Below, in pieces: positions 1 to 8,398 of a stretch of DNA of 64,000 nucleotides; position 1 is the first letter of the stretch, and every line of letters begins with the position of its first letter. The position numbers and the translations under genes were made by a program. Source of the DNA: an uncultured Gemmiger sp. (GTDB taxonomy: Bacteria > Bacillota > Clostridia > Oscillospirales > Ruminococcaceae); contig NZ_CAKTFU010000008.1 of the NCBI RefSeq assembly GCF_934561205.1, positions 30,688 to 94,687 of the forward strand, in the 5' to 3' direction. Under the pieces are notes generated by a model that worked only from the letters and a program-made list of their open reading frames with translations, had not been told where the DNA came from and made no database searches.

Positions 1-122
1 TCCGCCACGGCGTTGGTTTCGGACACCGAGATTTTGGGGGCCGCCCAAGTGGGCAGAGCCGCCGCACCGACCAGAGCCAGCGCCGCAGCCCCCGCCCAAA
101 GGCGCTTGGTTGCGTATTTCAT
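1..122 (-). CDS. Truncated secreted protein, N-terminus only (possible TPM-domain protein)
   Basis: Only the first 40 codons are present; the gene runs off base 1. The translation starts MKYATKRLWAGAAALALVGA and continues AALPTWAAPKISV, a clear Sec signal peptide with positive N-region, alanine/leucine core and a probable cleavage after AxA near residue 31. The start lies 13 bases after the stop of the LemA-like gene and has an AAGGAAA ribosome site, so it is the last visible gene of the xpaC-telA-lemA operon. TPM-domain (YgcG-type) proteins are often encoded next to LemA; that identity is a guess from context, since no domain is visible. Confidence 0.6.
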   Translation of the reverse strand, partial: MKYATKRLWAGAAALALVGAAALPTWAAPKISVSETNAVA

Positions 123-135
123 AGGCTGTATTTCC

Positions 136-786
136 TTATTTTGTGTTGGAAAAACTTGGAACTTCTCCCACGCCCCACAGCGCGGAAATAACATTGGCGG
201 GGAAAGCCGCCGCCTTTTTGTTGTAGGCGTCCGCCTGCTGGTTGTAGGCTGCGGCGGCGCGCTCTATGGTAGCCTGCGCCGACACAAAGGCGTCGTACTG
301 GTTATCCATCTGACGCTTGACATCGCTGCCCGCCTTGGCGCTGCCTTCCGCGTACAGGGCGTCCACCGCGCTGTACAGCTGCTTGTTGGCGGCGTACTGA
401 ACCGACGGCTCCGCACCGTTTTCCTGCACAGAGGTATTCCACGCGCCAAGGGTGTCGGTGGCGGTAGAAACGGCATCGTTATCGCTGCCCAACACCGGCT
501 CGCACAGGCGGATCAGGTTCGCGGCGGCGTCCGCCTGCGTGTCAAAATCCTGCTGGATGCCGTGGCCGTATTTGTCGGTAGCGGTGTAGGTACCGCAGAT
601 GGCGCGGTACTGGCTTTTCAGCGCATTACCGCCGATGCCGAACACCGACACCAGCACACACAGCGCCAGCACGCCCGCCGCCACGGGCCGCTTTTTCGCG
701 GGGGCGGGCAGCTTGGTTTCCGCCTCGCCCAGGATTTCCAGCTGCGGGCCGTGGATGGTAAAACTTTCCTGTTGTTCCAGTTGCAT
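136..786 (-). CDS. LemA-like membrane protein
   Basis: 216 residues. A single membrane helix at about residues 34-52 (VAAGVLALCVLVSVFGIGG) follows a short cytoplasmic N-terminus. The rest is an alanine- and glutamine-rich helical domain ending FPANVISALWGVGEVPSFSN, which resembles the LemA C-terminal pattern of a conserved Phe-Pro followed by a short hydrophobic stretch. LemA proteins are small anchored helical-bundle proteins of poorly known function, linked to envelope stress and to neighbouring TPM proteins. AAAGGA precedes the ATG and the gene starts 11 bases after the TelA-family stop, so it is cotranscribed. The family call rests on architecture, tail and neighbours; identity is only moderate. 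Confidence 0.6.
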   Translation of the reverse strand: MQLEQQESFTIHGPQLEILGEAETKLPAPAKKRPVAAGVLALCVLVSVFGIGGNALKSQYRAICGTYTATDKYGHGIQQDFDTQADAAANLIRLCEPVLGSDNDAVSTATDTLGAWNTSVQENGAEPSVQYAANKQLYSAVDALYAEGSAKAGSDVKRQMDNQYDAFVSAQATIERAAAAYNQQADAYNKKAAAFPANVISALWGVGEVPSFSNTK

Positions 787-797
787 AGCGGTTTCCT

Positions 798-1973
798 TTA
801 CTGGTTGATCTCCATCAGCTTGGCGCGCAGCTCGCCCTCAATGCGGCCCAGCTCCTGCTCGGCGTTGGCACGCTTGGCCTTGCCGTCGGCGCGAATCTTG
901 TTCAGCTCGTCCAGCGTTTCGATCAGCTGCTTGTTGGTCTGCTTCAGGGTCTCGATATCCACAATGCCGCGCTCGGACTCCTTGGCGATGTCGATGGTGC
1001 CCTGCTTGAGCGTGGCAGCGTTCTTTTTCAGCAGTTCGTTGGTGGCGTCGGTCACGGCGCGCTCTGCCTTCATGGCCTCCTGGCTGTGGGCGATGCCCAG
1101 CGCCAGCACCATCTGGTTTTTCCACAGCGGGATGGTGTTCATGATGGTGGTCTGGATTTTTTCGGCCATCATCGTGTCGTTGGACTGGATGAGCCGAATC
1201 TGCGGGCCCATCTGAATGGACACGTTGCGGGTCAATTCCAGATCGTACAGCTTTTTCTCAAAGCGGTCGCAGAGGTCGGCCAGGTCGCGGGCGGCCTGTG
1301 CGTCCTCGGGCAGCTGGGTGCGCTGTGCCTTTTCCTGCGCAGCCTTCAGGTCGTTTTCGCGTACATACGCCAGTTTTTTCTTGCCGGCGAGGATGTACAT
1401 CGTCAGCTCTTTGAAGTAGACGAGGTTCAGCTCGTACATTTTGTCCAGCATGGTGATGTCCTTCATCAGGGTGACCTGGTGATCCTCCAGCTGGGTCTTG
1501 ATGCGCTCCACGTTTTTGTCGGCACTCTCGTAGCGGGTTTTCAGCGTTTCGATGCTCTGGGCGGGCTTTTTGAAAAAGCCGAAGAGTCCCTTGGACTGCT
1601 CGGTGGCGTCGAAGCCCTGCAATTCGCCGATCAGGCCGGTGATCAGCTGGCCGGTCTCGCCCATGTCCTTGGTTTTTACACGGGACAGCGCGGTTTCCGA
1701 AAAGCTGCTGAGCTTTTTCTGGCTGGCGGCGCCGTATTGCAGCACCATCTGGGAGTTGGTGATGTCGATTTTCTCGGCAAAGTCGTTGACCATCTGCTGT
1801 TCTTCGGGGGAAAGCGGCGTATCCTCCACCTTGATGGGGGCGGCCTTTTTGGCCTCCTCGACCACCTTCTCGTCGGCGGCGGGGTCCAGCGTCAGGGTGG
1901 GCGCCTCGGTCTCGAAGGTCAGGGTCGGGGCGGCGGGGGTGTTCAGGTCCAGTTCGTTGTTCAGATCAGCCAT
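798..1973 (-). CDS. TelA-family toxic anion resistance protein (YaaN/KlaA type)
   Basis: 391 residues counted from MADLNNELDLN. This ATG is preceded by AAGGAAAGGATGG; an upstream in-frame ATG would add 12 residues without a site. The protein is acidic, soluble and almost wholly helical, with the TelA hallmarks: an N-terminal segment FAEKIDITNSQMVLQYGAAS, a central MLDKMYELNLVYFKELTMYI, and LIQSNDTMMAEKIQTTIMNT followed by IPLWKNQMVLAL. TelA/YaaN proteins are associated with tellurite and cell-wall antibiotic tolerance, although the biochemical role is not settled. The XpaC-TelA pairing is the same as xpaC-yaaN in Bacillus subtilis; here a GIY-YIG gene sits between them. Confidence 0.88.
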   Translation of the reverse strand: MADLNNELDLNTPAAPTLTFETEAPTLTLDPAADEKVVEEAKKAAPIKVEDTPLSPEEQQMVNDFAEKIDITNSQMVLQYGAASQKKLSSFSETALSRVKTKDMGETGQLITGLIGELQGFDATEQSKGLFGFFKKPAQSIETLKTRYESADKNVERIKTQLEDHQVTLMKDITMLDKMYELNLVYFKELTMYILAGKKKLAYVRENDLKAAQEKAQRTQLPEDAQAARDLADLCDRFEKKLYDLELTRNVSIQMGPQIRLIQSNDTMMAEKIQTTIMNTIPLWKNQMVLALGIAHSQEAMKAERAVTDATNELLKKNAATLKQGTIDIAKESERGIVDIETLKQTNKQLIETLDELNKIRADGKAKRANAEQELGRIEGELRAKLMEINQ

Positions 1974-2001
1974 GGCAGGGTACCATCCTTTCCTTATCAT
2001 G

Positions 2002-2733
2002 TCATTCATTATGACTCATATTTCTAACATTTTCTCTTTCAGCCAACGCTCTATCTACACTGCCGAGAATCCTCGGCGCATTCTTATCTCCCAATCCGCC
2101 TCCTATGCGATTACACAAAAAATCCGGCGGAAAATCCTTAATAAACCTATTTTCGGATATATATGTTCGCCCCGTTCTATACGCATAAATTCTAGTCGTA
2201 TCCAACGCTCTGAACACATCTATTGACATTATAGATTTTTCTACCGCATACATAGGAAATAATAATCGGTCAAACTCTTTCGTGGCTGCCCAGTGCTGTT
2301 GAATTCTTCTTCGTATACTTTGCGCCGTTCCTAGGTATGCTTGTTTATAGTCATCAAGTACCATAAGATAATATCCCGGACCATTCCACTCCTTTAAATC
2401 TATGACTTTCTCAAATTTTTTGTTCTTTTTAAGGAAGCGTTCAATCGCATCATTGAATTCCTCAGCATCTATCTTACTAAAATGCTCCATACTTAAATCG
2501 AAATTTTGTAGAATAACCTCTCGATAGCTCTCACACCATTCCCGCGTATAGAATCTACCTGTCACATCTGTATACGCTCCCCTTGCTTCGAGGGACTTAA
2601 ACTTCGGTAGCGACGCGCGTTGATTGATTATCGCATATTTTTCTCTTGTCAGTCTTAAACCATACTTTGCGCTTTGAACACGAACTCCAAAATGAATAGC
2701 CTTTTCCATCTCCATTGTTGGTTTCCTCATCAT
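2002..2733 (-). CDS. GIY-YIG-like nuclease-domain protein
   Basis: 243 residues. Residues about 119-150 show a GIY-YIG-like core: GYYLMV at 120-125, YLG at 133-135, arginines 141-143 in SIRRRI and histidine 147 in QQHW. The N-terminal 110 residues are charged and helical with no domain I recognise. Clear catalytic Glu and Asn residues of the family cannot be assigned by eye, so activity is uncertain. The ATG overlaps the stop of xpaC (ATGA), showing translational coupling; an alternative start is MEMEKAIHF seven codons in. The gene is far more AT-rich than xpaC and telA on either side, which suggests recent acquisition. Confidence 0.7.
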   Translation of the reverse strand: MMRKPTMEMEKAIHFGVRVQSAKYGLRLTREKYAIINQRASLPKFKSLEARGAYTDVTGRFYTREWCESYREVILQNFDLSMEHFSKIDAEEFNDAIERFLKKNKKFEKVIDLKEWNGPGYYLMVLDDYKQAYLGTAQSIRRRIQQHWAATKEFDRLLFPMYAVEKSIMSIDVFRALDTTRIYAYRTGRTYISENRFIKDFPPDFLCNRIGGGLGDKNAPRILGSVDRALAERENVRNMSHNE

Positions 2734-3359
2734 TTGGTTAAGTTTTGACTTTTTAAGATGCCGTCCAACACAGCGATATCGGTACTGATATCCAACGCGG
2801 CGGCGCTGTACAGCGCATCCAGCTGGTTTTCAAAGGCGGCGGCGGTGGTTTCGGCGTTTTGGCGCAGTTCGCGCTGGATCTGCGCGGCGTTTTCGCCTTT
2901 GACGCCGTTTTTCTCAAGCTCCGCGTAAGCGCGCATCAGCTTGACGACCTCCGGCAGATAGTAGCGGGCAAAACGGTCGATCTCGCGCGCTTTATCGGGG
3001 GCATCCGCCACAACGGCGGCAATGCTGCGGCCCGCTGTTTCCATGCGGGTCATGGCGGCGGAAAGCTGCGTGTCAGGAATTTGCGCGTTGAGGTCGTGCA
3101 GCGCGTCCAGATCAGCGGCAATGCCGTTGAGCATCGCGTCCACGTCCTCGCTGCCGGTGGCGTAGGGAACCTCGGTCTTAATGACGCGGATGGGGCAAAA
3201 GCGGCTGCCCGCCGCGTAAGCGGCCAGGCTCAGCCCCGCTAAAATCAGCAGGTTGGACAGGCGGTACGGCGGCAGCACCAGTGCCCCGATCGGCCACACC
3301 AGCGCTGCAAAATACAACGGCAGAACAGGTTTTTTCTGTTTTTCTACCCATTTGCTCAT
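2730..3359 (-). CDS. xpaC: XpaC-family (5-bromo-4-chloroindolyl phosphate hydrolysis) protein
   Basis: 209 residues. Two hydrophobic segments at about 13-30 and 36-51 (LPLYFAALVWPIGALVL and LLILAGLSLAAYAAG) are followed by a cytoplasmic helical domain rich in Ala and Glu. That layout matches XpaC proteins, named for an indolyl-phosphate hydrolysis phenotype and usually encoded beside TelA-family proteins. AAAGGAG precedes the ATG. It is the first gene of the operon: a promoter, TTGCAA-17-TATAAT, lies 33 bases upstream. The partner TelA-family gene is two genes down. Family assignment is by architecture plus gene neighbourhood. Confidence 0.75.
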   Translation of the reverse strand: MSKWVEKQKKPVLPLYFAALVWPIGALVLPPYRLSNLLILAGLSLAAYAAGSRFCPIRVIKTEVPYATGSEDVDAMLNGIAADLDALHDLNAQIPDTQLSAAMTRMETAGRSIAAVVADAPDKAREIDRFARYYLPEVVKLMRAYAELEKNGVKGENAAQIQRELRQNAETTAAAFENQLDALYSAAALDISTDIAVLDGILKSQNLTK

Positions 3360-3391
3360 AGTGTGCTCCTTTATAATAAGCGGTTACCTGT

Positions 3392-3420
3392 ATTATAGAA
3401 CAAATTTTGTCCGCTTGCAA
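3392..3420 (-). promoter_or_regulatory. Promoter of the xpaC operon
   Basis: Read on the minus strand: -35 TTGCAA at 3415-3420, a 17-base spacer, and -10 TATAAT at 3392-3397. It drives xpaC, the GIY-YIG gene, the TelA-family gene, the LemA-like gene and the truncated gene at the window edge. Confidence 0.75.
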
Positions 3421-3457
3421 GGCGATTTGTGCAAAATCTGCGGGGGTCGCTGCGATT

Positions 3458-3970
3458 CTAAACGCCGTTTATATATTTTCCCAATTCCCTGCCCCACACC
3501 TGCCGCAGGCGTTCCATGCTCCATGCGGCGTTGGCGGGGCTGGTGCTGGGCAGCACTACGGCAGGTATACCGGCGGCCGCCTGCGCATATTTTGCATAAA
3601 CGCGCCCCGAAGCCGCCCCGTTGCAAAGCACCGCCTGTACGCCCAATTTTCGCACCAGGGCGGCCACATCGTTGGGCTGCACATTGCGCATGGAGGCATC
3701 GGACGCGCCGCAGATATCGCAGCTTTGCACGGTATCCCACAGCGCCAGGTCGTTTTGCAAAATCAGCGCGGTTTTTTCCGTGATGGTTTGGGGGGTCTGC
3801 GTTCCCGTCAGCGCTGCCAGCAGCGGCCAGAATCGGTTTTGCGGGTGGCCGTAATAAAAGCCCTGTTCCCTGCTTTTGGGGCTGGGAAAGCTGCCCAGAA
3901 TCAACGCTTTGGCGTGGTTTCCGCAAATGGGCGCAAAGCCCGGCCCCACATGGGTGTATGCGGCCGCCAC
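3458..3970 (-). CDS. DNA-deoxyinosine glycosylase (uracil-DNA glycosylase superfamily)
   Basis: 170 residues. The signature of the family is present: LILGSFPSPKS at residues 23-33, GHPQNRFW at about 41-48, LWDTVQSCDI in the middle and LPSTSPAN near residue 140. These enzymes excise hypoxanthine from deaminated adenine in DNA and start base-excision repair. The start is a GTG three bases after the stop of the Cof phosphatase gene, with GGAGG 11 bases upstream inside that gene's last codons. The two are therefore translationally coupled. No closer in-frame ATG exists before residue 90. Confidence 0.85.
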   Translation of the reverse strand: MAAAYTHVGPGFAPICGNHAKALILGSFPSPKSREQGFYYGHPQNRFWPLLAALTGTQTPQTITEKTALILQNDLALWDTVQSCDICGASDASMRNVQPNDVAALVRKLGVQAVLCNGAASGRVYAKYAQAAAGIPAVVLPSTSPANAAWSMERLRQVWGRELGKYINGV

Positions 3971-3973
3971 GGC

Positions 3974-4780
3974 TTAAAAGGCCTCCGGCCAGAGTTGGCG
4001 GCAGATATCCGCCACGCCGTGGGGCGCGGCGTCGGGGCCGACGATGACCGCCGCCGCCTTGGCGTTTTCGCTGCCGCTGCCCATGGCAATGCCGATGCGC
4101 GCAGCCTGCAGCATGGGGATGTCGTTGTCGCCGTCGCCCACGGCCACCGTTTCGCTGAGAGCGATGCCGAAATGCTCGGCCAATTCCAGCAGACCCGTAC
4201 CCTTGTTGACGCCGTCCTGCAGAATATCGCAGGCGGGACTGTCCGGGGGGCAGTGTACGATGTCCAGATCGAGATAGCCGTATTTTTCCGCAAAGGCGGG
4301 CTCGAGCGACTGCGGCAGCATGCCGAAGGCGCCGAAAGGCATTTCGACCAGATGCTGCTCCTGATCCTCGCCGTCCACAATGTGGTTGTCGAGTTTCAGC
4401 TCTTTTTCCACCCGCTTGAACTCGTCATAGCCGATGTAGGCGTAGTTCGCATCGTGAAAGCTGAACCGCAGCGGCAGGTCGTGATCCTCAAAAAAATCCA
4501 CCAGCGCGTACATTTCCTCCGGCGTAAGGCGATGCACCGAGAACTCGCCGGTCTTGGCGTCCGCCAGTTGGGCACCGCCCGCGCAAAGCCACGCGTCGGG
4601 GCGCAGGCCCGCCAGCATCTGCTGCGTCACCCCCGCGCGGCTGCGGCCCGTGGCAATGGCCACCTTAACGCCCAGTTTTTGCACAGCCTTGATGGCGGCG
4701 ACATTCTCTGCGGGGATGGTGCTGCACCCCTCCGGGCGCAGGGTTCCGTCGATATCCAAAAGCAACAGTTTACAGGTCAT
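3974..4780 (-). CDS. Cof-type HAD-IIB phosphatase
   Basis: 268 residues. Motif I is LLLDIDGTLRPEG (residues 5-17) with the two catalytic aspartates; motif II is IATGRSRAG; motif III/IV is the DGVNKGTGL lysine followed by VAVGDGDNDIPML near residue 210. The C2-type cap lies between motifs II and III, as in Cof/YbiV sugar-phosphate phosphatases. The physiological substrate cannot be told from sequence. The ATG follows AAGGAGC. Its promoter on the minus strand is TTGCAC-18-TATAAT at 4819-4848, divergent from the MreC-like gene. Confidence 0.9.
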   Translation of the reverse strand: MTCKLLLLDIDGTLRPEGCSTIPAENVAAIKAVQKLGVKVAIATGRSRAGVTQQMLAGLRPDAWLCAGGAQLADAKTGEFSVHRLTPEEMYALVDFFEDHDLPLRFSFHDANYAYIGYDEFKRVEKELKLDNHIVDGEDQEQHLVEMPFGAFGMLPQSLEPAFAEKYGYLDLDIVHCPPDSPACDILQDGVNKGTGLLELAEHFGIALSETVAVGDGDNDIPMLQAARIGIAMGSGSENAKAAAVIVGPDAAPHGVADICRQLWPEAF

Positions 4781-4818
4781 GGCTAAAGCTCCTTACACTA
4801 TACAGCAATGTTAGAAAC

Positions 4819-4848
4819 ATTATACCAAAAACCGCCGTGTTTGTGCAA
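4819..4848 (-). promoter_or_regulatory. Promoter of the Cof phosphatase / deoxyinosine glycosylase pair
   Basis: Minus strand: -35 TTGCAC at 4843-4848, 18-base spacer, -10 TATAAT at 4819-4824. It points away from the MreC-like gene starting at 4875. I see no equally good plus-strand promoter in this 94-base gap. Confidence 0.7.
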
Positions 4849-4874
4849 CATTTTTGCAAAAAGAAGGGGTTTGT

Positions 4875-5564
4875 ATGCGAGAAAGTTTACAGTTTGCCCG
4901 CCGCCGTCCCCGCCCGTGGGCGTGGTGGGTGTTGGGCGGCGCGCTGGCGCTGCCGCTGGTGCTTGCCCTGCTGCCTGCCGCAGCGCGCAGGGCGGTACGC
5001 GCCTGGGGGGATTTCTGCCTGCCCCATTACACGGCACGGCTGGAATTTTTGCAGCAGCAAAACGCGCAGCTGCGTGAACATCTTGCTCTTTTGGCGGACG
5101 CCGAGGCCGAAAACGCCGCCCTGCGCACACTGACCGGCTCGGCACGCGCCGTGGGTTCGCAGCGTCCCGCCCGCGTGCTGGCGCGGCTGCCGGAGTCGCT
5201 GGTGCTGGCGGGGCGCGGGGAAGTCGGAAGCGCCGTGACCGACAGCTGCGGACGGTTTGCGGGGCGCATTGTCCAAAGCGGCACCGACCGCTGCGTGATG
5301 GCGTGGGCCGGCAGCGGGCACTGCCCCACGGCGGGGCTGGCCGCAGACTGCGGCGGTCTGCTGCAGACCCAAAATGGCTGGCGGCTGGTTGGGCTGCCGC
5401 TGCACTGCCGCGACGGCGCGGGCACGGTGGCTGCCACGCCGGACGGGTTTTGGCTGGGTGTGTTCGCTGACGTCCCGCAGCCGGAATCCGCCGGGCTGAC
5501 ACGGCAGGTCATGCTGCGGGACACCGCCGATTTTTGGGATGAAATCTATTTCATCTGCGGCTGA
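4875..5564 (+). CDS. mreC: MreC-like cell-shape protein (divergent)
   Basis: 229 residues. The chosen ATG has AGAAGGGG eight bases upstream; an earlier ATG at 4854 lacks a site. After a basic N-terminus comes one membrane helix (about residues 18-36), then a coiled-coil stretch LEFLQQQNAQLREHLALLAD and a periplasmic-type beta domain with glycines where MreC has its barrels. MreC scaffolds the elongation machinery and contacts PBP2, whose gene follows 71 bases later. The protein is shorter and more divergent than typical MreC (about 270-300), and mreB and mreD are not adjacent. The assignment leans on coiled coil plus neighbour. Confidence 0.65.
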   Translation: MRESLQFARRRPRPWAWWVLGGALALPLVLALLPAAARRAVRAWGDFCLPHYTARLEFLQQQNAQLREHLALLADAEAENAALRTLTGSARAVGSQRPARVLARLPESLVLAGRGEVGSAVTDSCGRFAGRIVQSGTDRCVMAWAGSGHCPTAGLAADCGGLLQTQNGWRLVGLPLHCRDGAGTVAATPDGFWLGVFADVPQPESAGLTRQVMLRDTADFWDEIYFICG

Positions 5565-5568
5565 GTGC

Positions 5569-5597
5569 TTGCTTTTTTTCGGATTTTTTTCTATAAT
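5569..5597 (+). promoter_or_regulatory. Promoter of the PBP2 gene
   Basis: -35 TTGCTT at 5569-5574, 17-base T-rich spacer, -10 TATAAT at 5592-5597. It begins just after the MreC-like stop codon, so PBP2 can be expressed separately from the MreC-like gene. Confidence 0.75.
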
Positions 5598-5635
5598 CAA
5601 TATAAGTAGTTTGTTATCAGAAAGGTGTGTTCCGC

Positions 5636-7423
5636 GTGAAACAGCCCGATTCCCCGCGCCGCCGACGCGGTCGGCGTGTTGTGGTGCTGGCAGTACTGTG
5701 CGCGGCCGTGTTTGCGCTGTTTTTGGCGCGGCTGGCCTGGATGCAGTTTGCCATGGCCGACCACTACGCCCAAAAGGTCGCAGAACTTTCCACCACGCGG
5801 TACACCGTGACCGAACAGGCCGCGCGGGGCAGTATCCTGGACCGAAACGGCGTTGTCCTGGCGCAGGACGACACCGCCTTTGACGTACTTTTGCGTGTGC
5901 CCGCCCCCGACGGGACATCGCTACCCCAAACCGTACAACAGCTCAGCGCCCTGACAGGCGGCAAGGATGTGGAAACACAACTTGCCGCCTTTTGTTGTAC
6001 CGCATCGGCGGGCGAGCTGCCCGTTTTGCAAAACGCCGACGCCGAGACCGTTGCGGCGCTGTACCGTGCGGGGCTGGTGCAAAGCGGTGCCGTGCGGCTG
6101 GCGGCGCGGGGCGTGCGGGTGTGGCCGCAGGGCAGCCTTTTGCCCCACGCGCTGGGGTTTACCGGGGCCATCACCGCCGAGCAATGGCAGAGCGCCAAGG
6201 CACAGGGGCTTGCCATGGACGAGCGCCTGGGCCAAAGCGGGTTGGAGCAGGCCTACGACACACTGTTGCGCGGGCAGAGCGGGCGCACCGTCGTAAGCGT
6301 AGACCGCAGCGGCACCGTGACCGCACGGCGGGTTTTGTCTGCCGCACAGCCGGGCGCCGATTTGGTTTTGACAGTGGACGCTGCCTTGCAGCAGGCGCTG
6401 CAGGACGCGCTGGCAAACCGCATCGAAACCCTGCGCGCCGCCGCGGGCAATGCGCAGCACAAAGCCTGCGCAGGGGCCGCCGTTCTGGTGGACGTGCGCA
6501 GCGGCGGCATTCTGGCCGCCGCCAACTACCCAAACTACGATCTGAACACCTACCGCCGCGACTACGCCGACCTTTGCGCCGACACCCGCGCCCCGCTGCT
6601 GGACCGCTGCTGCCAGGGGCTGTACGCCCCAGGCTCTGCCTTTAAGCCCGCCGTGGCCGCCGCTGCCCTGCAGCAGGGCATTTCGCCCTATGACACGGTC
6701 AACTGCACAGGGCGGTACCTCTATTACAGCGGCTATCAGCCGCGATGCCTGCAGGACCGCCACAGCGGCGCGGTGGATCTTCGCACCGCCCTGCAATACA
6801 GCTGCAACATCTTTTTTTACGATGTCGGGCGGCGGCTGGGGGTGGATGTTTTCAGCCAAACGGCGCAGCAGCTGGGGCTGGCCGTCGATGTCGGCGTGGA
6901 GACCCCTGCCGCAGCCGGACGGCTGACCTGGTCGGGCGACGAAAATTACCAGGCCGGGCTGACCCTGATGGCCGCCATCGGGCAGGGCAACACGGCGCTG
7001 ACGCCCGTGCAGCTGGCGGCCTACGCGGCGGCGCTGGCCAACGGCGGGCGGCGTCCCCTGCTGCATTTTGCCGACCACGCCGTGGACGCCGACGGGGCAA
7101 CCGTCTGGCAATATACGCCGCAATTTGTCGAGGCTGCAGGCGGCGAGGCGGTGTTCGAACCCATTCGGGACGGCATGGTGCGCATGGCGCAGGGCAGCAG
7201 CGTTTTGCGGCAGATCGTTGTCCCCTGCGCGGCCAAGACCGGCAGCCCCCAGCTGCCGACGCAAATGGCGGGCGGCGGGCACTATGTCAACTCGGTGCTG
7301 ATCGGCTACGCCCCCGCACAGGCGCCCGAAATTGCGCTGGCCGTGGTACTGGAATACGGCGGCGGCGGATTTAACGCGGCACCGATCATGCGGGACGTGT
7401 TTAACCTGTACTTCGGCGGATAA
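5636..7423 (+). CDS. mrdA: Penicillin-binding protein 2, transpeptidase of cell elongation
   Basis: 595 residues from a GTG with AGAAAGGTG eight bases upstream; a GTG nine bases earlier overlaps that site. A membrane helix at about 17-37 is followed by the PBP dimerisation domain containing GSILDRNG, and then the transpeptidase domain. The three active-site motifs are intact: S334-x-x-K (GSAFKP), S389-x-N (YSCNIF) and K534-T-G (AAKTGSPQ). This class B PBP cross-links peptidoglycan during sidewall synthesis together with MreC and RodA. The MreC-like gene lies upstream and the MinD-like gene downstream; neither mreD nor rodA is in between. It could also be called SpoVD/FtsI-like, but the context favours PBP2. 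Confidence 0.88.
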   Translation: MKQPDSPRRRRGRRVVVLAVLCAAVFALFLARLAWMQFAMADHYAQKVAELSTTRYTVTEQAARGSILDRNGVVLAQDDTAFDVLLRVPAPDGTSLPQTVQQLSALTGGKDVETQLAAFCCTASAGELPVLQNADAETVAALYRAGLVQSGAVRLAARGVRVWPQGSLLPHALGFTGAITAEQWQSAKAQGLAMDERLGQSGLEQAYDTLLRGQSGRTVVSVDRSGTVTARRVLSAAQPGADLVLTVDAALQQALQDALANRIETLRAAAGNAQHKACAGAAVLVDVRSGGILAAANYPNYDLNTYRRDYADLCADTRAPLLDRCCQGLYAPGSAFKPAVAAAALQQGISPYDTVNCTGRYLYYSGYQPRCLQDRHSGAVDLRTALQYSCNIFFYDVGRRLGVDVFSQTAQQLGLAVDVGVETPAAAGRLTWSGDENYQAGLTLMAAIGQGNTALTPVQLAAYAAALANGGRRPLLHFADHAVDADGATVWQYTPQFVEAAGGEAVFEPIRDGMVRMAQGSSVLRQIVVPCAAKTGSPQLPTQMAGGGHYVNSVLIGYAPAQAPEIALAVVLEYGGGGFNAAPIMRDVFNLYFGG

Positions 7424-7544
7424 CGCCGCGCCAGACCCCGCTGCGCTTTGCAAAAATTGCGCATTTGGTGCCAACCTTGCGGTTTCGGGCGGCGCATCGT
7501 TAAATTGTTCAAAAAATATCCTTGATTTTTTACGCACACACCTG

Positions 7545-7573
7545 TTGCTATGTTCCGGATTTTGTGTTAGAAT
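7545..7573 (+). promoter_or_regulatory. Promoter of the MinD-like gene
   Basis: -35 TTGCTA at 7545-7550, 17-base spacer, -10 TAGAAT at 7568-7573, about 45 bases upstream of the GTG start. Confidence 0.65.
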
Positions 7574-7618
7574 AAGGTCGTACAAGTGTTTGTTACAAGG
7601 ACACATGGAGGGCTTGCC

Positions 7619-8359
7619 GTGAACGCACAATGTATCATGTTATGTTCCGGCAAGGGCGGCACCGGCAAAAGCACAGTTTCGGTGCTTTTGGGGGCAAGCT
7701 TGGCACGGCTGGGCCGCAAGGTACTGCTGATCGAGCTGGATTCCGGCCTGCGCAGTGTGGACATTATTGCCGGCGTGTACGGGCGCACCGTCTATGATAT
7801 AGAGGACGTCCTGTGCGGCCGATGCGAGGGCGGCAAGGCCATTGTGCCCAGCCCCCTGTACACGGGGCTTTCGGTCATAAGCGCCCCCTACGAGGGCGGC
7901 GAGGTTCTTGCCGCGCCCTTGGGCAAACTGGTAAGTGCCATGCGCCCCTATTTCGATTTTATCCTGCTGGACACCGCCGCCGGTATGGGTGCGCCGTTTA
8001 CGGCCGCCGACCGCATTGCGGACAAGGCACTTTTGGTTCTGACACCCGACCCCGTGGCCCTGCGCGACGGAAAGATCGTGGCGGATCGGCTGCTTGCCTC
8101 CACGCGCGAGCAGGACGCCGTGCGCCTGGTCATGAACCGCGTCACGCGCGACAGCTTCGGCAAGCGCGCGGCCGTGGCCGATTTGGACGAGTGCATTGAC
8201 ACCGTGGGCGCCCAGCTTTTGGCCGTGATACCCGAAAGCAAGCCCTTGCAGCTGGCGGGTGCCAACGGCAGCGTGCCCCCCGCCGCAGACCCGGCGGTGA
8301 TTGCCGGGCAGGCTATGGCAAAAAGACTTTGCGGGCAAAGGGTCCCGCTTACTTATTAA
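7619..8359 (+). CDS. minD: MinD-like ParA-family ATPase
   Basis: 246 residues from a GTG preceded by GGAGGG at 7607-7612. The deviant Walker A box is SGKGGTGKS (residues 10-18). The MinD-type switch follows: IELDSGLRSVDIIAGV, then TVYDIEDVL, and FILLDTAAG is Walker B. MinD positions division by membrane-bound ATP cycling with MinC and MinE. Neither minC nor minE is present here, and the C-terminus (AMAKRLCGQRVPLTY) is not an obvious amphipathic membrane-targeting helix, so the usual oscillator role is doubtful. Clostridia often carry minCDE after mrdA; this gene looks like the remnant of such a cluster. Confidence 0.85.
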   Translation: MNAQCIMLCSGKGGTGKSTVSVLLGASLARLGRKVLLIELDSGLRSVDIIAGVYGRTVYDIEDVLCGRCEGGKAIVPSPLYTGLSVISAPYEGGEVLAAPLGKLVSAMRPYFDFILLDTAAGMGAPFTAADRIADKALLVLTPDPVALRDGKIVADRLLASTREQDAVRLVMNRVTRDSFGKRAAVADLDECIDTVGAQLLAVIPESKPLQLAGANGSVPPAADPAVIAGQAMAKRLCGQRVPLTY

Positions 8360-8398
8360 AATATACGGCAGTTTGGCCGACAAGGATGGTGGCTTTTT

